Shown: positions 1 to 8,402, counted from the stretch's first letter. The stretch: 64,000 bases of DNA from Mesorhizobium loti (GCF_002858745.1 NZ_PJRO01000001.1:372001-436000), one strand, 5' to 3'. The notes: generated from the letters alone by a model not told the origin. Translations and numbers: made by a program.

Positions 1-55
1 TGGCACCGGGAATCAAACGCTTGGGGTCGGGCGTGCGGGTGTCGATGAGGGTCAT
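1..55 (-). CDS. gatB: Probable GatB, N-terminus only (cut by window edge)
   Basis: Only the first 18 codons lie in the window. Read from the ATG at 55 they give MTLIDTRTPDPKRLIPGA, which I recognise as the start typical of rhizobial aspartyl/glutamyl-tRNA(Asn/Gln) amidotransferase subunit B, the subunit that binds the mischarged tRNA. The diagnostic EVHAQ-type motif would lie outside the window, so the call rests on the N-terminal match alone. An in-frame ATG at 67 would add four residues. The gene diverges from metQ. Confidence 0.5.
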   Translation of the reverse strand, partial: MTLIDTRTPDPKRLIPGA

Positions 56-258
56 GGAGGCCTGCATTCAGGAAGCTTGAAAATCGTCGATTTGGGCTAG
101 CGCAACCGGCGGCATGAGGCAAGACACCGAAAACGCCACCGCGCATCGCCCTATGTAGGAAAAACTTTGCGTGCCGTCATCTCGCACCTGCGAAGGCGAG
201 GTCTGTTCTGCTCTGCAACGCGGAATCTTTAAGACGAAATTCCTGTTATCGCGACTGG

Positions 259-294
259 CCGGGCAAAGCGGTCCTTTGATCCGGAAGCCGGCTT
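259..294 (+). promoter_or_regulatory. Structured leader element upstream of metQ (candidate)
   Basis: CCGG-GCAAAG-CGGTC-CTTTG-AT-CCGG (259-284) can fold as a two-part hairpin, and the palindrome AAGCCGGCTT (285-294) follows directly. It lies 80-115 nt before the metQ ATG. Methionine uptake genes are often controlled by SAM-sensing leaders, but I do not see the conserved core of SAM-II or another riboswitch class, so this is only a candidate structure. Confidence 0.25.
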
Positions 295-374
295 TGTGGA
301 CGATAAGGGCAGGTTTCGCATTCCGCGCCGCCAACCCTTTCGCCTCCGAAGGCTATTTTCGACCGAGGACTGTT

Positions 375-1208
375 ATGACCACCGCCCTAAAAAGCACGAT
401 TACCCGCCGCGCCGGTCTCGCCGCATTGCTGGCTTCCGCTGTCGCACTCGTCAGCCTCGCCGCGCCCTCCTCCGCCTACGCCGAAGACAAGAAGGCGGTG
501 AAGGTCGGCATCATTTCCGGCGAAGACGAGGATGTCTGGCGCGTCGTCACCGCCGAAGCTGCCAAGTCAGGTCTGACCATCGAGACCGTGGTCTTCAACG
601 ACTACACCCAGCCCAACGAGGCACTTGAACGCGGCGAGATCGACGCCAACGCCTTCCAGCACCAGCCTTATCTCGACAATCAGGTTAAGACGCAGGGCTA
701 TCATATCGTTCCGGTGGGCTATACCGGCGTGTGGCCGATCGGCCTCTATTCGAAGAAACACACCAAGGTGGCCGACCTGCAGAAAGGCGCGGTGGTCGGT
801 GTGCCGAACGATCCTTCGAACGAAGGTCGCGCGCTCCGCGTGCTTCAGAACGAAAAGCTGATCAAGCTGAAGGACGGCACCGGCATTCTCGCCACCACCG
901 CTGACATCGCCGAAAACCCGAGCGGCATCGAGATCAAGGAACTCGACGCTGGTATCGTCGGCCGCTCGGTGGAAGATCTCGACGCAGCCGTCGTCAACAC
1001 AGACTGGGCGCTGAAGAGCGGGCTGACGGCGGAAAACCGCATTGCCCAGGAGCCGGTCGCCGACAACCCCTATCGCAACTTCATCGCCGTCAAGCAGGGC
1101 AACGAGAATGAAGCCTGGGTGAAGGCATTGGTCGCGGCCTACCAGAACCCCACGGTGAAGGCCGAATTCGACCGCGTCTACAAAGGCACCGGCATCAGCG
1201 CTTACTGA
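375..1208 (+). CDS. metQ: Methionine ABC transporter substrate-binding protein MetQ
   Basis: A 277-residue NlpA/MetQ-family periplasmic protein that captures methionine for MetNI. The N-terminus is a Sec signal peptide ending near AYAED (about residues 30-37). There is no lipobox cysteine, so unlike E. coli MetQ it is probably soluble in the periplasm. Family stretches are clear: NDYTQPNEAL, DANAFQHQPYL, GVPNDPSNEGRAL and VNTDWAL. The ATG at 375 is chosen because GAGGA precedes it by 6 nt and it begins the signal peptide; the frame is open further upstream without signal features. It is the first gene of metQNI, 5 bp before metN. Confidence 0.95.
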   Translation: MTTALKSTITRRAGLAALLASAVALVSLAAPSSAYAEDKKAVKVGIISGEDEDVWRVVTAEAAKSGLTIETVVFNDYTQPNEALERGEIDANAFQHQPYLDNQVKTQGYHIVPVGYTGVWPIGLYSKKHTKVADLQKGAVVGVPNDPSNEGRALRVLQNEKLIKLKDGTGILATTADIAENPSGIEIKELDAGIVGRSVEDLDAAVVNTDWALKSGLTAENRIAQEPVADNPYRNFIAVKQGNENEAWVKALVAAYQNPTVKAEFDRVYKGTGISAY

Positions 1209-1213
1209 GGCCG

Positions 1214-2437
1214 ATGCAACCCTATCTGGAACGGCGAGCAGCTCGCGGCCTTTGGGCCAGCGGGCTGCTTGATTTGGAGCCGTTCGACACGCCGCCGCGA
1301 GAAGCCGCGCGGAAAGGATACACCTTGAACCAGCACGTCTTGGCAGAGATACCGCATTTGGCCGACACAGTGGACGACGATATCTCACCGCGGCCAGCCC
1401 ATCCCGCCCTCGCCGACGGCGAGGAGGTCGTGCGCCTTGTCGACCTGAAGCGTCGCTTCGGCGAGACGCCGGCACTGGAGGGCGTTTCGCTGACCGTGCG
1501 CAAGGGCGAGATCCTGGGCATTATCGGCCGCAGCGGTGCCGGCAAGTCGACACTGATCCGCTGCCTGAACGGACTGGAGCGGCCGGATTCCGGACAAGTC
1601 TACATCGAAGGCCGCGAGATCAGCCGGCTTGGTGAAAGCGAACTGCAGCCGCTGAGGCGGCGCATCGGCATGATCTTCCAGCATTTCAACCTGCTGTCGG
1701 CCAAGACGGTCGAGGACAATGTCGCGCTGCCGCTCAAGATCGAGGGGCGACCGAAGGCCGAGCGCCGTGCGCGAGCGGCAGAGCTGCTGGAACTGGTCGG
1801 CCTTTCCGTCAAGGCCAAGGCCTATCCGTCCTCGCTGTCTGGCGGCCAGAAGCAGCGCGTCGGCATAGCCCGCGCACTGGCGGCCGGACCGGCGCTGCTG
1901 TTGTCTGACGAAGCCACCTCGGCGCTCGACCCGGAGACGACGCGATCGATCCTGGCACTGCTGAAAGACATCAACCAGCGTTTCGGCCTGACCATCCTGC
2001 TTATCACCCACGAAATGGAAGTGATCCGCTCCATCGCCGACCGCGTGGCGGTGATCGATGCCGGCCGTATCGTCGAAGAGGGTCCGGTCTGGTCGGTGTT
2101 CGCCGATCCACAATCCGAGATCACGCAAAGTCTGCTCGGTGGCATCCGTCCACAACTGCCCGCCGATATCGCCGAAAAGCTCTCACCTGTTCCGGGCAAG
2201 GAGGCGATCCTGCGGGTGGATGTCGCCGGCGATGCTGCGCGACGTCCATTGCTTTCGGAACTGGCAGCTGCCGTTCCCGGCCGCTTCCGGCTGATCCATG
2301 GCGGCATCGACCATGTCCAGGGCGAGCCCGTTGGCAGCCTCTTCCTGGGTGTCGTTGCCAAGGATGGCCAGGTCGCCAAAACACTTGATTTCCTCACCGC
2401 CCGGAATGCCCGAGCAAAGGTGCTCGGTTATGTCTGA
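1214..2437 (+). CDS. metN: Methionine ABC transporter ATP-binding protein MetN
   Basis: This ATPase powers methionine import at the cytoplasmic face of MetI. Walker A GRSGAGKS is at about residues 105-112, the signature LSGGQ at 208-212, and Walker B with SDEATSALDP follows. The C-terminal quarter is the NIL regulatory domain, where methionine transinhibits the transporter in E. coli, and it ends in the family-typical VLGYV. As translated from ATG 1214 (407 aa) it carries about 75 extra N-terminal residues. A TTG at 1325 preceded by GGAAAGGA at good spacing would give 370 aa and may be the true start. It overlaps metI by 8 bp. Confidence 0.93.
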   Translation: MQPYLERRAARGLWASGLLDLEPFDTPPREAARKGYTLNQHVLAEIPHLADTVDDDISPRPAHPALADGEEVVRLVDLKRRFGETPALEGVSLTVRKGEILGIIGRSGAGKSTLIRCLNGLERPDSGQVYIEGREISRLGESELQPLRRRIGMIFQHFNLLSAKTVEDNVALPLKIEGRPKAERRARAAELLELVGLSVKAKAYPSSLSGGQKQRVGIARALAAGPALLLSDEATSALDPETTRSILALLKDINQRFGLTILLITHEMEVIRSIADRVAVIDAGRIVEEGPVWSVFADPQSEITQSLLGGIRPQLPADIAEKLSPVPGKEAILRVDVAGDAARRPLLSELAAAVPGRFRLIHGGIDHVQGEPVGSLFLGVVAKDGQVAKTLDFLTARNARAKVLGYV

Positions 2438-3086
2438 AGTCATGCTCCAGCTCCTGCTGCGCTCGCTTTGGGAGACCGTATTGATGACGGCGGCGTCAGG
2501 CTTGATCTCTCTGGTCGCCGGCCTTCCGCTTGGGCTAGCGCTGATTGCCACCGAGCGCGGCGGCATTGCGGAGAACTTATGGGTGAACCGCATCCTTGCG
2601 GCCATCATCAACGGTTTCCGTTCAGTGCCGTTCATCATCCTGCTGGTTGCGCTGATCCCGGTGACAAGGCTGATCGTCGGCACCTCCATCGGCACTTGGG
2701 CAGCGATCGTACCGCTGTCGATCGCGGCGACGCCCTACTACGCACGTATCGCCGAAGTCTCGTTGCGCGAAGTCGACCGTGGCCTGATCGAAGCGGCGCG
2801 CGCCATGGGCGGCAACCGCTGGACGATCATCCGGGAAGTGCTGGTGCCCGAGGCCTTGCCCGGCATCGTCGCCGGCTTCACCGTGACACTGGTGACACTG
2901 GTTGGTGCGTCCGCCATGGCTGGCGCGATCGGCGCCGGCGGGCTCGGCGATCTCGCCATCCGTTACGGCTATCAGCGCTTTGAGACCACCGTGATGATCG
3001 CGGTGGTGGCGGTGCTGATCGTGCTGGTGTGCGGCATACAGTGGCTGGGCGACCGGCTGGTCGCGCAACTGGATCACCGAACCTGA
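2430..3086 (+). CDS. metI: Methionine ABC transporter permease MetI
   Basis: A 218-residue inner-membrane permease that forms the methionine channel as a dimer. About five hydrophobic segments are visible. The cytoplasmic EAA loop that docks on MetN reads EAARAMGG at residues 121-128, and GASAMAGAIGAGGLGDLA near the C-terminus is typical of MetI. The ATG at 2430 overlaps the end of metN, so the two are translationally coupled. It ends the metQNI operon and converges with the sensor kinase gene on the other strand. Confidence 0.94.
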   Translation: MSEVMLQLLLRSLWETVLMTAASGLISLVAGLPLGLALIATERGGIAENLWVNRILAAIINGFRSVPFIILLVALIPVTRLIVGTSIGTWAAIVPLSIAATPYYARIAEVSLREVDRGLIEAARAMGGNRWTIIREVLVPEALPGIVAGFTVTLVTLVGASAMAGAIGAGGLGDLAIRYGYQRFETTVMIAVVAVLIVLVCGIQWLGDRLVAQLDHRT

Positions 3087-3133
3087 AAGCCTCTCACAAC
3101 GGCTTCAATCGACCGGCCCGCGATCCAGCAAGC

Positions 3134-4474
3134 TTAGGCGGCAACCGGCATGCAAGGCAGGTCGACCCTGACGATCAGCCCGGTCGGCTCGTTGTCAATC
3201 AGTTCAATCCTGCCGCCATGCCCATGGACGATATCAGCAACGATCGACAATCCAAGCCCAAAGCCGTGTTTGGAGGCGCTCCCGCGCGCTGAATCCATCT
3301 TGAAGAAGGGTTCAAACACGCGTCCCCTGGCCATCTCGGGGATGCCCGGACCGTCGTCGCGGACCTCGATCAGCGCCGTAGCCTCGGTGGAGGCCAGCGC
3401 GACGGTGACATGCGGCGCGAATTTGACGCTGTTGTCGCAGAGATTGCCGATCGCGCGAGCCAGCGCATTGGGCTTGCACCAACCCGGCAGCCGATCCGGG
3501 CCACAATAGGAAACCGAAAAGCCAATATCGGTGAACTCCGCGCAGACCGTTTGCAGCACGCTGGCGATATCAGCCTGCTGAAGCACCTCGGTCGAAACAT
3601 CGTTACGCAGATAGGTCAGCGTTTCGTCGATCAGACCCTCGATCTGAGCGATGTCCGACAGCATTGCGCTTCGTTGCTTGCCCTCATCCAATCGCTCCGC
3701 GCGCAGGCGCAAGCGCGTCAGCGGAGTGCGCAAATCGTGACTGACCGAGCGCAGCATGCGTGTGCGGTTGTCGATCATGGTGCGGATACGCGCCCGCATC
3801 TTGTTCAGAGCGCGTGCCAGGCCGATGATTTCGTTCGATCCTCGCTCGGCGAACAGGTCTTCCCCGCTGTCCAGCTCTGCCTTGCCAAGCGCGGAAACGA
3901 TACGTTTGAGCGGGTCGGTGATTGCCCAGACCGCAAACAGCGAGAACAGGCAAAACAGCACGATCAAGGCGAGAAGATAATAGGATGCCGGACTGACGAA
4001 CTGTGTCGTGAGAAAAGTGTCCGGCACTCCCAACTGCACCAGCGCCGTTGTGTCATCAAGATTGAAGGCGAGTCCCGGTCGTCCCTCGACCGTTAACCAT
4101 CGTCCGCCATAAGGCAGCTGATAGTCCGGTGGAAAAAGAGTACCGAACAGCCGCCCGATGTCGCTGTGCCAGCGCGGCGATGACGGTATCTGATCGATCG
4201 TCTGCCTGGGAAGCAATCTGAAATCGAACCCGGCCCTGTTTGTAGCCGCCAATACGGCGTCGCGCGCGTCAGTTGGTGTCTCGTCCAGGAGCCTGGCCAG
4301 CATGCCAGCGCGCTCGGCAACCGCCTCCATGTTCGGCATGGCGGGATGATCGCCCTCGGTGAAGGTTTCGATCGCCTCGCCGAGGACATTGATGACGACC
4401 GCGGCAAGCACGATAACGGCGATGATCTGTGCGCGCAGCGATTGCGGGACGATCTGTTTCGCAATCGCCTTCAT
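3134..4474 (-). CDS. Sensor histidine kinase, EnvZ-like
   Basis: A 446-residue membrane histidine kinase. TM1 is at about residues 15-33, a periplasmic sensor region of about 125 residues follows, and TM2 is at about 163-185. A HAMP linker (ITDPLKRIVSAL onward) leads to the phosphoacceptor box RSVSHDLRTPLTRLRLR with His246, and the HATPase_c domain shows an N-box, DDGPGI and GFGLGLSI. ATG 4474 overlaps the regulator stop by 4 bp (ATGA), so the pair is coupled. The signal is not identifiable. The MipA/OmpV-type gene in the same operon suggests an envelope stimulus, which is inference. Confidence 0.92.
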   Translation of the reverse strand: MKAIAKQIVPQSLRAQIIAVIVLAAVVINVLGEAIETFTEGDHPAMPNMEAVAERAGMLARLLDETPTDARDAVLAATNRAGFDFRLLPRQTIDQIPSSPRWHSDIGRLFGTLFPPDYQLPYGGRWLTVEGRPGLAFNLDDTTALVQLGVPDTFLTTQFVSPASYYLLALIVLFCLFSLFAVWAITDPLKRIVSALGKAELDSGEDLFAERGSNEIIGLARALNKMRARIRTMIDNRTRMLRSVSHDLRTPLTRLRLRAERLDEGKQRSAMLSDIAQIEGLIDETLTYLRNDVSTEVLQQADIASVLQTVCAEFTDIGFSVSYCGPDRLPGWCKPNALARAIGNLCDNSVKFAPHVTVALASTEATALIEVRDDGPGIPEMARGRVFEPFFKMDSARGSASKHGFGLGLSIVADIVHGHGGRIELIDNEPTGLIVRVDLPCMPVAA

Positions 4475-5250
4475 GCCTCTTCCACCGTCGCCGTGAACAC
4501 ATAGCCGCCGAGCCGAACGGTCTTCAGCAGGACGGGGTCGCGCGCATCCTGCTCGATCTTCTGCCGGATGCGGCTGATATGCACATCGATGCTGCGCTCT
4601 ATCGGTCCGGCCAATCCGGCATGGGTCACGGCGAGAAGTTGCTCGCGCGCCAGAACGCGACCCGGATTGCGGCAAAAGGCCAGCAGCAGGTCGAATTCAT
4701 GCGTGGTCGTGGCAACCCTGACATTGTCCGGATCGTGCAACTGCCGCCGGATAGGATCGAGCCGCCAGCCGTTGAAGCGCAGCAGCCTGGAACGGTTGCG
4801 TTCCGGCGCAGGATATGCGGCACGCCGCAGCAAAGCCCTGATGCGTGCCGTCACCTCGCGTGCGCTGAATGGCTTGGTGACATAGTCGTCAGCGCCGATT
4901 TCCAGACCGACGATACGATCGACCTCTTCGCCAAGCGCCGTCAGCATCAGGATCGGGATTGTCGTTTCGGAACGAAGCCTGCGGCAGATGCTCAACCCGT
5001 CCTCGCCAGGCAACATCACATCCAGCACGACGAGATCGAATTTTCCCCCAAGCATCGCAGCGGTCGTTTGAGCGCCACTTTCCGCCATTTCGACAATCAT
5101 GCCACTTTCAGCGAGCGTCTCGCCCAGCATACCGGCGATCTCGGCATCGTCCTCGACGATCAAGATTCGGGGTGATCGCGGGGACGCGCCAGCTTCACCT
5201 GCCGCTTCGTTGTGAGATTTGCTTCGCCCAACGCGGTCATGCACCATCAT
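4471..5250 (-). CDS. OmpR-family response regulator
   Basis: A 259-residue DNA-binding regulator, partner of the adjacent kinase. The receiver domain has acidic pair EDD at 33-35, phosphoacceptor Asp77 in LDVMLPGEDG, and Lys126 in YVTKPF. The C-terminal winged helix includes TTHEFDLLLAF and RSIDVHISRIRQKIE, typical of OmpR/PhoB proteins. About 27 residues precede the receiver, so the start could be later than MMVHDR, but no better internal ATG is seen. It begins 18 bp after the mipA-like gene and overlaps the kinase by 4 bp. Confidence 0.93.
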   Translation of the reverse strand: MMVHDRVGRSKSHNEAAGEAGASPRSPRILIVEDDAEIAGMLGETLAESGMIVEMAESGAQTTAAMLGGKFDLVVLDVMLPGEDGLSICRRLRSETTIPILMLTALGEEVDRIVGLEIGADDYVTKPFSAREVTARIRALLRRAAYPAPERNRSRLLRFNGWRLDPIRRQLHDPDNVRVATTTHEFDLLLAFCRNPGRVLAREQLLAVTHAGLAGPIERSIDVHISRIRQKIEQDARDPVLLKTVRLGGYVFTATVEEA

Positions 5251-5268
5251 GTGCCCCCATGGAGACCG

Positions 5269-6054
5269 TCAAAACCGATACCCGACACCCAGCATTGCAG
5301 ACGGCTGCAGCTTTTCAGCGACGATTGGACTGTCGGCGGCATCCCCGACCAGGACACCCAGCCGCGCTTCGGCACGGATCATCCAGTTACGATCGGCCAG
5401 ATATGTGGCGGAAAGCGAGAAATCCGCACGTTTGAACCCGGCGCCGATTTCATGTGCCGGCAAGCCCGAGCGAACCGCCTGCTCCGGCGTGACACCAAAA
5501 TAGGCCTGCATATGCTTTTCGTCGGCAATAACTGCCGATGCTCCGGCACCGATCACCCACGATGGCGACAATGGCTGCGTGACTTCGACCCCAAACCTGC
5601 CAACCAGACCGTCGCTCCCAGAAAATGTCTTGTCGACTTCGGCGAAAAGCTCTGCCGGACCGAACTGGATTGACGCCTTTGCGCCTGCGGTAATGCCGCC
5701 ATCGACGTCACCCAAACCGCGCAAACGGTCGCCGTCATCCTCTTCGCGGCCCATTTCATAGCCAACCTTCGCGCCGAGCTTGAACGCACCCTGATGGAAG
5801 AGGATGACGGTCGCGCCAGTCGGATCAATGGTCAACGCATCGAAAAGCGTCGCAGAAACAAAGGGTACCGGCAAGACCTCGAACTCGTCACTGCCTTCAT
5901 ACTTCGGAACCATCAGCGCTCCCGCGCCGATCACAACCTGCCATTCGGCCAGTTTCTCGCCGAACCGCGAGGACTGCGGCCCGGCAGCAAGGGCGATGCA
6001 CGAATGAGTTGAGGCAACGATGGCAATCACAGCAGATTTCGTGCGGATGAACAT
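5269..6054 (-). CDS. MipA/OmpV family outer-membrane protein
   Basis: A 261-residue protein with a signal peptide ending near ALAAG and then amphipathic beta-strand patterning to a terminal aromatic (GVGYRF), as outer-membrane barrels have. The opening VVIGAGALMVPKYEGSDEFEVLP matches MipA/OmpV in its GAGALMVPKYEGSD part. Start 6054 is chosen because GGAG lies about 7 nt upstream and it begins the signal sequence; 12 more codons are open upstream. It is the first gene of a three-gene line with the regulator and kinase. Members are implicated in envelope scaffolding or antimicrobial response; the role here is unknown. Confidence 0.88.
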   Translation of the reverse strand: MFIRTKSAVIAIVASTHSCIALAAGPQSSRFGEKLAEWQVVIGAGALMVPKYEGSDEFEVLPVPFVSATLFDALTIDPTGATVILFHQGAFKLGAKVGYEMGREEDDGDRLRGLGDVDGGITAGAKASIQFGPAELFAEVDKTFSGSDGLVGRFGVEVTQPLSPSWVIGAGASAVIADEKHMQAYFGVTPEQAVRSGLPAHEIGAGFKRADFSLSATYLADRNWMIRAEARLGVLVGDAADSPIVAEKLQPSAMLGVGYRF

Positions 6055-6382
6055 GAGCGCTCCAGATTGCGGGAGCGGCCGGCGCCCCAATGGATCGCAT
6101 CATCCCAGTCACGCGCGGCACCAGGTGTTAAATGATGTGAAGTTTTGTTGCGCAAATGCGGCGGGAAGGCGCCGACGGCCACACCACTGGCATTGCCCGA
6201 TGGTTTCGCCTATATGGCCCTCATCCCATGGAGTGTGGATGTTTACTTCGTCTGAGTCCCGCTAGAGCCCCGACCTTCTCCTGAAGGCGGGGCGTGAAGA
6301 CCTGAAACTCCGTGCCGCGTTCTCGCGGCTGCGGTTTTTGTTGTTGGCCGTTTCGGCCAGGTTTTCCCGGGACCATTCCACA
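6055..6382. other. Intergenic region between mipA-like gene and yjhX
   Basis: This divergent stretch of about 330 bp has no supportable gene. The only structure I see is a small hairpin GCCGCG-TTCT-CGCGGC at 6314-6329 followed five bases later by TTTTTGTTGTT, which resembles a weak plus-strand terminator or a leader hairpin for yjhX. Promoters for both flanking genes must lie here, but I cannot point to them. Confidence 0.4.
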
Positions 6383-6640
6383 ATGAATATTTCGCGCTTG
6401 GAACAGCGCATCCTGCACCTGCTTGCGCAGGGCGGACGCATTGAAATCGAAAAAGACGACAACCAGAAGATCGAAGCCGTGTACTGCCTCACCCGCGAGG
6501 GCTGGCGCTATCCGGGTTTCGACATCCCTCTCTTCAAAAAGCTGAAACGCAGGAAAGCGGTGGCCTCGAGCAATGGCGGCGCCTACCGCATCACACGTGA
6601 AGGCTTGAGGCTGGTACGGCCACAACTCGACAACCGTTGA
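6383..6640 (+). CDS. YjhX/UPF0386 family protein (TopAI-like)
   Basis: An 85-residue protein beginning MNISRLEQRILHLLAQGG, colinear with E. coli YjhX, and ending VRPQLDNR where the family ends in LDNR. E. coli YjhX (TopAI) inhibits topoisomerase I and is neutralised by YjhQ, a GNAT protein encoded beside it. No yjhQ-like gene lies next to this one, so it is either not a toxin here or uses a distant partner. The start at 6383 is chosen because it gives the family N-terminus. Confidence 0.88.
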   Translation: MNISRLEQRILHLLAQGGRIEIEKDDNQKIEAVYCLTREGWRYPGFDIPLFKKLKRRKAVASSNGGAYRITREGLRLVRPQLDNR

Positions 6641-6658
6641 GCGGCAAATCGCACAAAA

Positions 6659-6694
6659 ACGCCTCCCCGCCTGATTATCGGTGTGGGGAGGCGT
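6659..6694. terminator. Hairpin terminator between yjhX and the CBS gene
   Basis: ACGCCTCCCC (6659-6668) and GGGGAGGCGT (6685-6694) form a perfect 10-bp stem around a 16-nt loop. It sits between converging genes and can serve both; the A-run before it (CAAAAACG) gives a U-tract for the minus-strand transcript. Confidence 0.7.
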
Positions 6695-6727
6695 CAACGG
6701 TTGGGCCCTCCCTTGGGAGGGATGAAT

Positions 6728-7159
6728 TCAAGCCGTCGCGATGTAGGCCTTGATCTGTTCGGCCTCGCGCTCGACGGTTTCGATGCGCCGCTTGACCACG
6801 TCGCCGATCGAGATGATGCCGTCGAGCAGGCCATCCTTTTCCACCGGCAAATGGCGGAAGCGACCATTGGTCATGATTTCCATAACCTCGTTGACCGTAT
6901 GGCCGGCGTTGCAGATCTTGACCTTTGGCGTCATGACCGCGCGCACCTGGAGATCGAGCGCGCCGGCACCTTCCTTGGCGATGACACGCACCACGTCGCG
7001 TTCCGAGAGGATGCCAACGATCTTGCGATCTCCGTTGGTGATGACTAGCGCACCGATGCGCCGGTCAGCGAGCAATCCGACCGCCTCGGACAGCGTCGCA
7101 TTGGGGCCGAGCGTGACCACCGCATGACCCTTTGCTTCAAGAATTGCCTTAACAGTCAT
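6728..7159 (-). CDS. CBS-domain-pair protein
   Basis: A 143-residue stand-alone Bateman module. Two CBS motifs are visible: residues about 10-65 (ALVITNGDRKIVGILSERDV) and 75-130 (HLPVEKDGLLDGIISIGDV). Such proteins bind adenine nucleotides and usually regulate a partner, or sense energy state on their own. No enzyme partner is adjacent. Length and architecture match the many single-module CBS proteins of rhizobia; the target is unknown. Confidence 0.9.
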   Translation of the reverse strand: MTVKAILEAKGHAVVTLGPNATLSEAVGLLADRRIGALVITNGDRKIVGILSERDVVRVIAKEGAGALDLQVRAVMTPKVKICNAGHTVNEVMEIMTNGRFRHLPVEKDGLLDGIISIGDVVKRRIETVEREAEQIKAYIATA

Positions 7160-7260
7160 GGCGTCCTCCTCTGCAACCGTCCGTCAGCCTCAAGCAGACG
7201 GACATCGACGTCAAGCGGGGATATGGTGCGCCGTGACGGGCCGCTTTTCAAGCATTCCGA

Positions 7261-7983
7261 TCAGCGACCATAGGTTTGCCTGCGGTCAAAGAAATGCAAT
7301 CCGAGAAAGCCTGCAAGGAAGCCACCGATGTGAGCCTCCCATGCGATCTGGCTGTCCTCCCCCGGCACAAATCCGACGACGCCGGTGACGATGTTGATGA
7401 CCATCCACACCGCTAGGAAGCTCAACGTGGCGCGCGAGCGGAAGACCGCGCCGAACGGCAGCAACGGCCCGGCGAATGCGCCGTTGCCGGAAGAGCGGTC
7501 GACATGGAAGGCAAAGCGGGCGGCTGCACCCATCATGCCTGAAATCGAGCCCGATGCGCCGATCAGCGGCGCCTGTGTTTGCGGATGAATGGCGAAAAAG
7601 AAGAACGCCGCAGCAAAACCCGTGACCGCGAAGAAGAGTGCGAACCGCAAGGCGCCAATACGGTTGGCGAGGGGAGAACCGAAGGCTGCAAGCCAGATCA
7701 TGTTGACGATCAGATGTGCCCAGCCGCCATGCAGGAAGGTGTAGGTGAACGGGCTGGAAAAAGCATAAAAATCAAGATCGTACTGACCAGAATAACGAAC
7801 GGGAATAAATGCAGCGCGAATGAGGAGTTCAATATCCTGCTGCGATGTCAGCGCATAGAGGCGCAGCAGATGAACACCGGCACAGAGCAGGATGATTGCC
7901 AGAACGATGGCGGGCAAATTGAAGATCGGCTCGCGCGACGGCGTTTCGCTGCCCGCCGATGTCTCCCCATTCGCCTCGTTCAT
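7261..7983 (-). CDS. Rhomboid family intramembrane serine protease
   Basis: A 240-residue polytopic protein with about six membrane segments. The rhomboid catalytic dyad is present: GASGS with Ser144 and WEAHIGG with His218. The HxxxN motif (H90-N94, in HGGWAHLIVNMIW) matches the oxyanion-site residues of GlpG. It cleaves transmembrane substrates within the bilayer; no substrate can be named from context. About 20 polar residues precede the first membrane helix. Confidence 0.92.
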   Translation of the reverse strand: MNEANGETSAGSETPSREPIFNLPAIVLAIILLCAGVHLLRLYALTSQQDIELLIRAAFIPVRYSGQYDLDFYAFSSPFTYTFLHGGWAHLIVNMIWLAAFGSPLANRIGALRFALFFAVTGFAAAFFFFAIHPQTQAPLIGASGSISGMMGAAARFAFHVDRSSGNGAFAGPLLPFGAVFRSRATLSFLAVWMVINIVTGVVGFVPGEDSQIAWEAHIGGFLAGFLGLHFFDRRQTYGR

Positions 7984-8095
7984 CGTGTCATTCCCGCTCT
8001 TGGCCCGTTCTTAGCGTTCCTGGTCCGCGAGCATGTAAGCCAAGGCGGCGCATTACACAAACGAGAGCATCGCTAACGAATCAAAGTCAGGGAAA

Positions 8096-8132
8096 CAAAG
8101 AAAAAGCCGTCCAAGGTTTCCCTCGGACGGCT
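8096..8132 (-). terminator. Minus-strand intrinsic terminator upstream of the rhomboid gene
   Basis: On the minus strand AGCCGTCC (8132-8125), a 12-nt loop and GGACGGCT (8112-8105) are followed by TTTTTCTTTG. It lies more than 100 bp upstream of the rhomboid start, so it cannot end that gene. It should end something transcribed leftward from within 8133-8402, where no protein gene is seen; a small RNA is the simplest reading. The rest of 7984-8402 holds no other feature I can support. Confidence 0.65.
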
Positions 8133-8402
8133 GGTCGAGCCCCCTTGCTCCCCTGAAAGCCTTCGACTGGAATGTCGGCGTCCAAACCGGACAACGACGA
8201 AAACTGGAGTGATTTCAATCTTGCATGGACAAGTTTGAACGGCAATCTAAACCCTTCGTTAACCTTAATGACCCCGGCCGGTTAACAAATGGCATCCAGA
8301 CTGGCACGCATCGTGCTCCGCGTCCCATGTAGGTCATCGGAAAACGCCCACCTGTTCCCCGATGGCACATCTGATGGACGGATGGCGCGGAGCATATCGA
8401 CT

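Noticed and set aside
170..374. SAM-II riboswitch upstream of metQ
   Set aside because: The conserved loop and pseudoknot sequences are not present; only an unclassified hairpin remains.
567..1475. Minus-strand frame of about 300 codons over metQ and metN
   Set aside because: Antisense to clear metQ and metN; no family resemblance.
8262..8286. CtrA-type site in the GTTAACCTTAATG...GGTTAAC segment
   Set aside because: The TTAA half-sites do not have the 7-bp spacing that CtrA requires.
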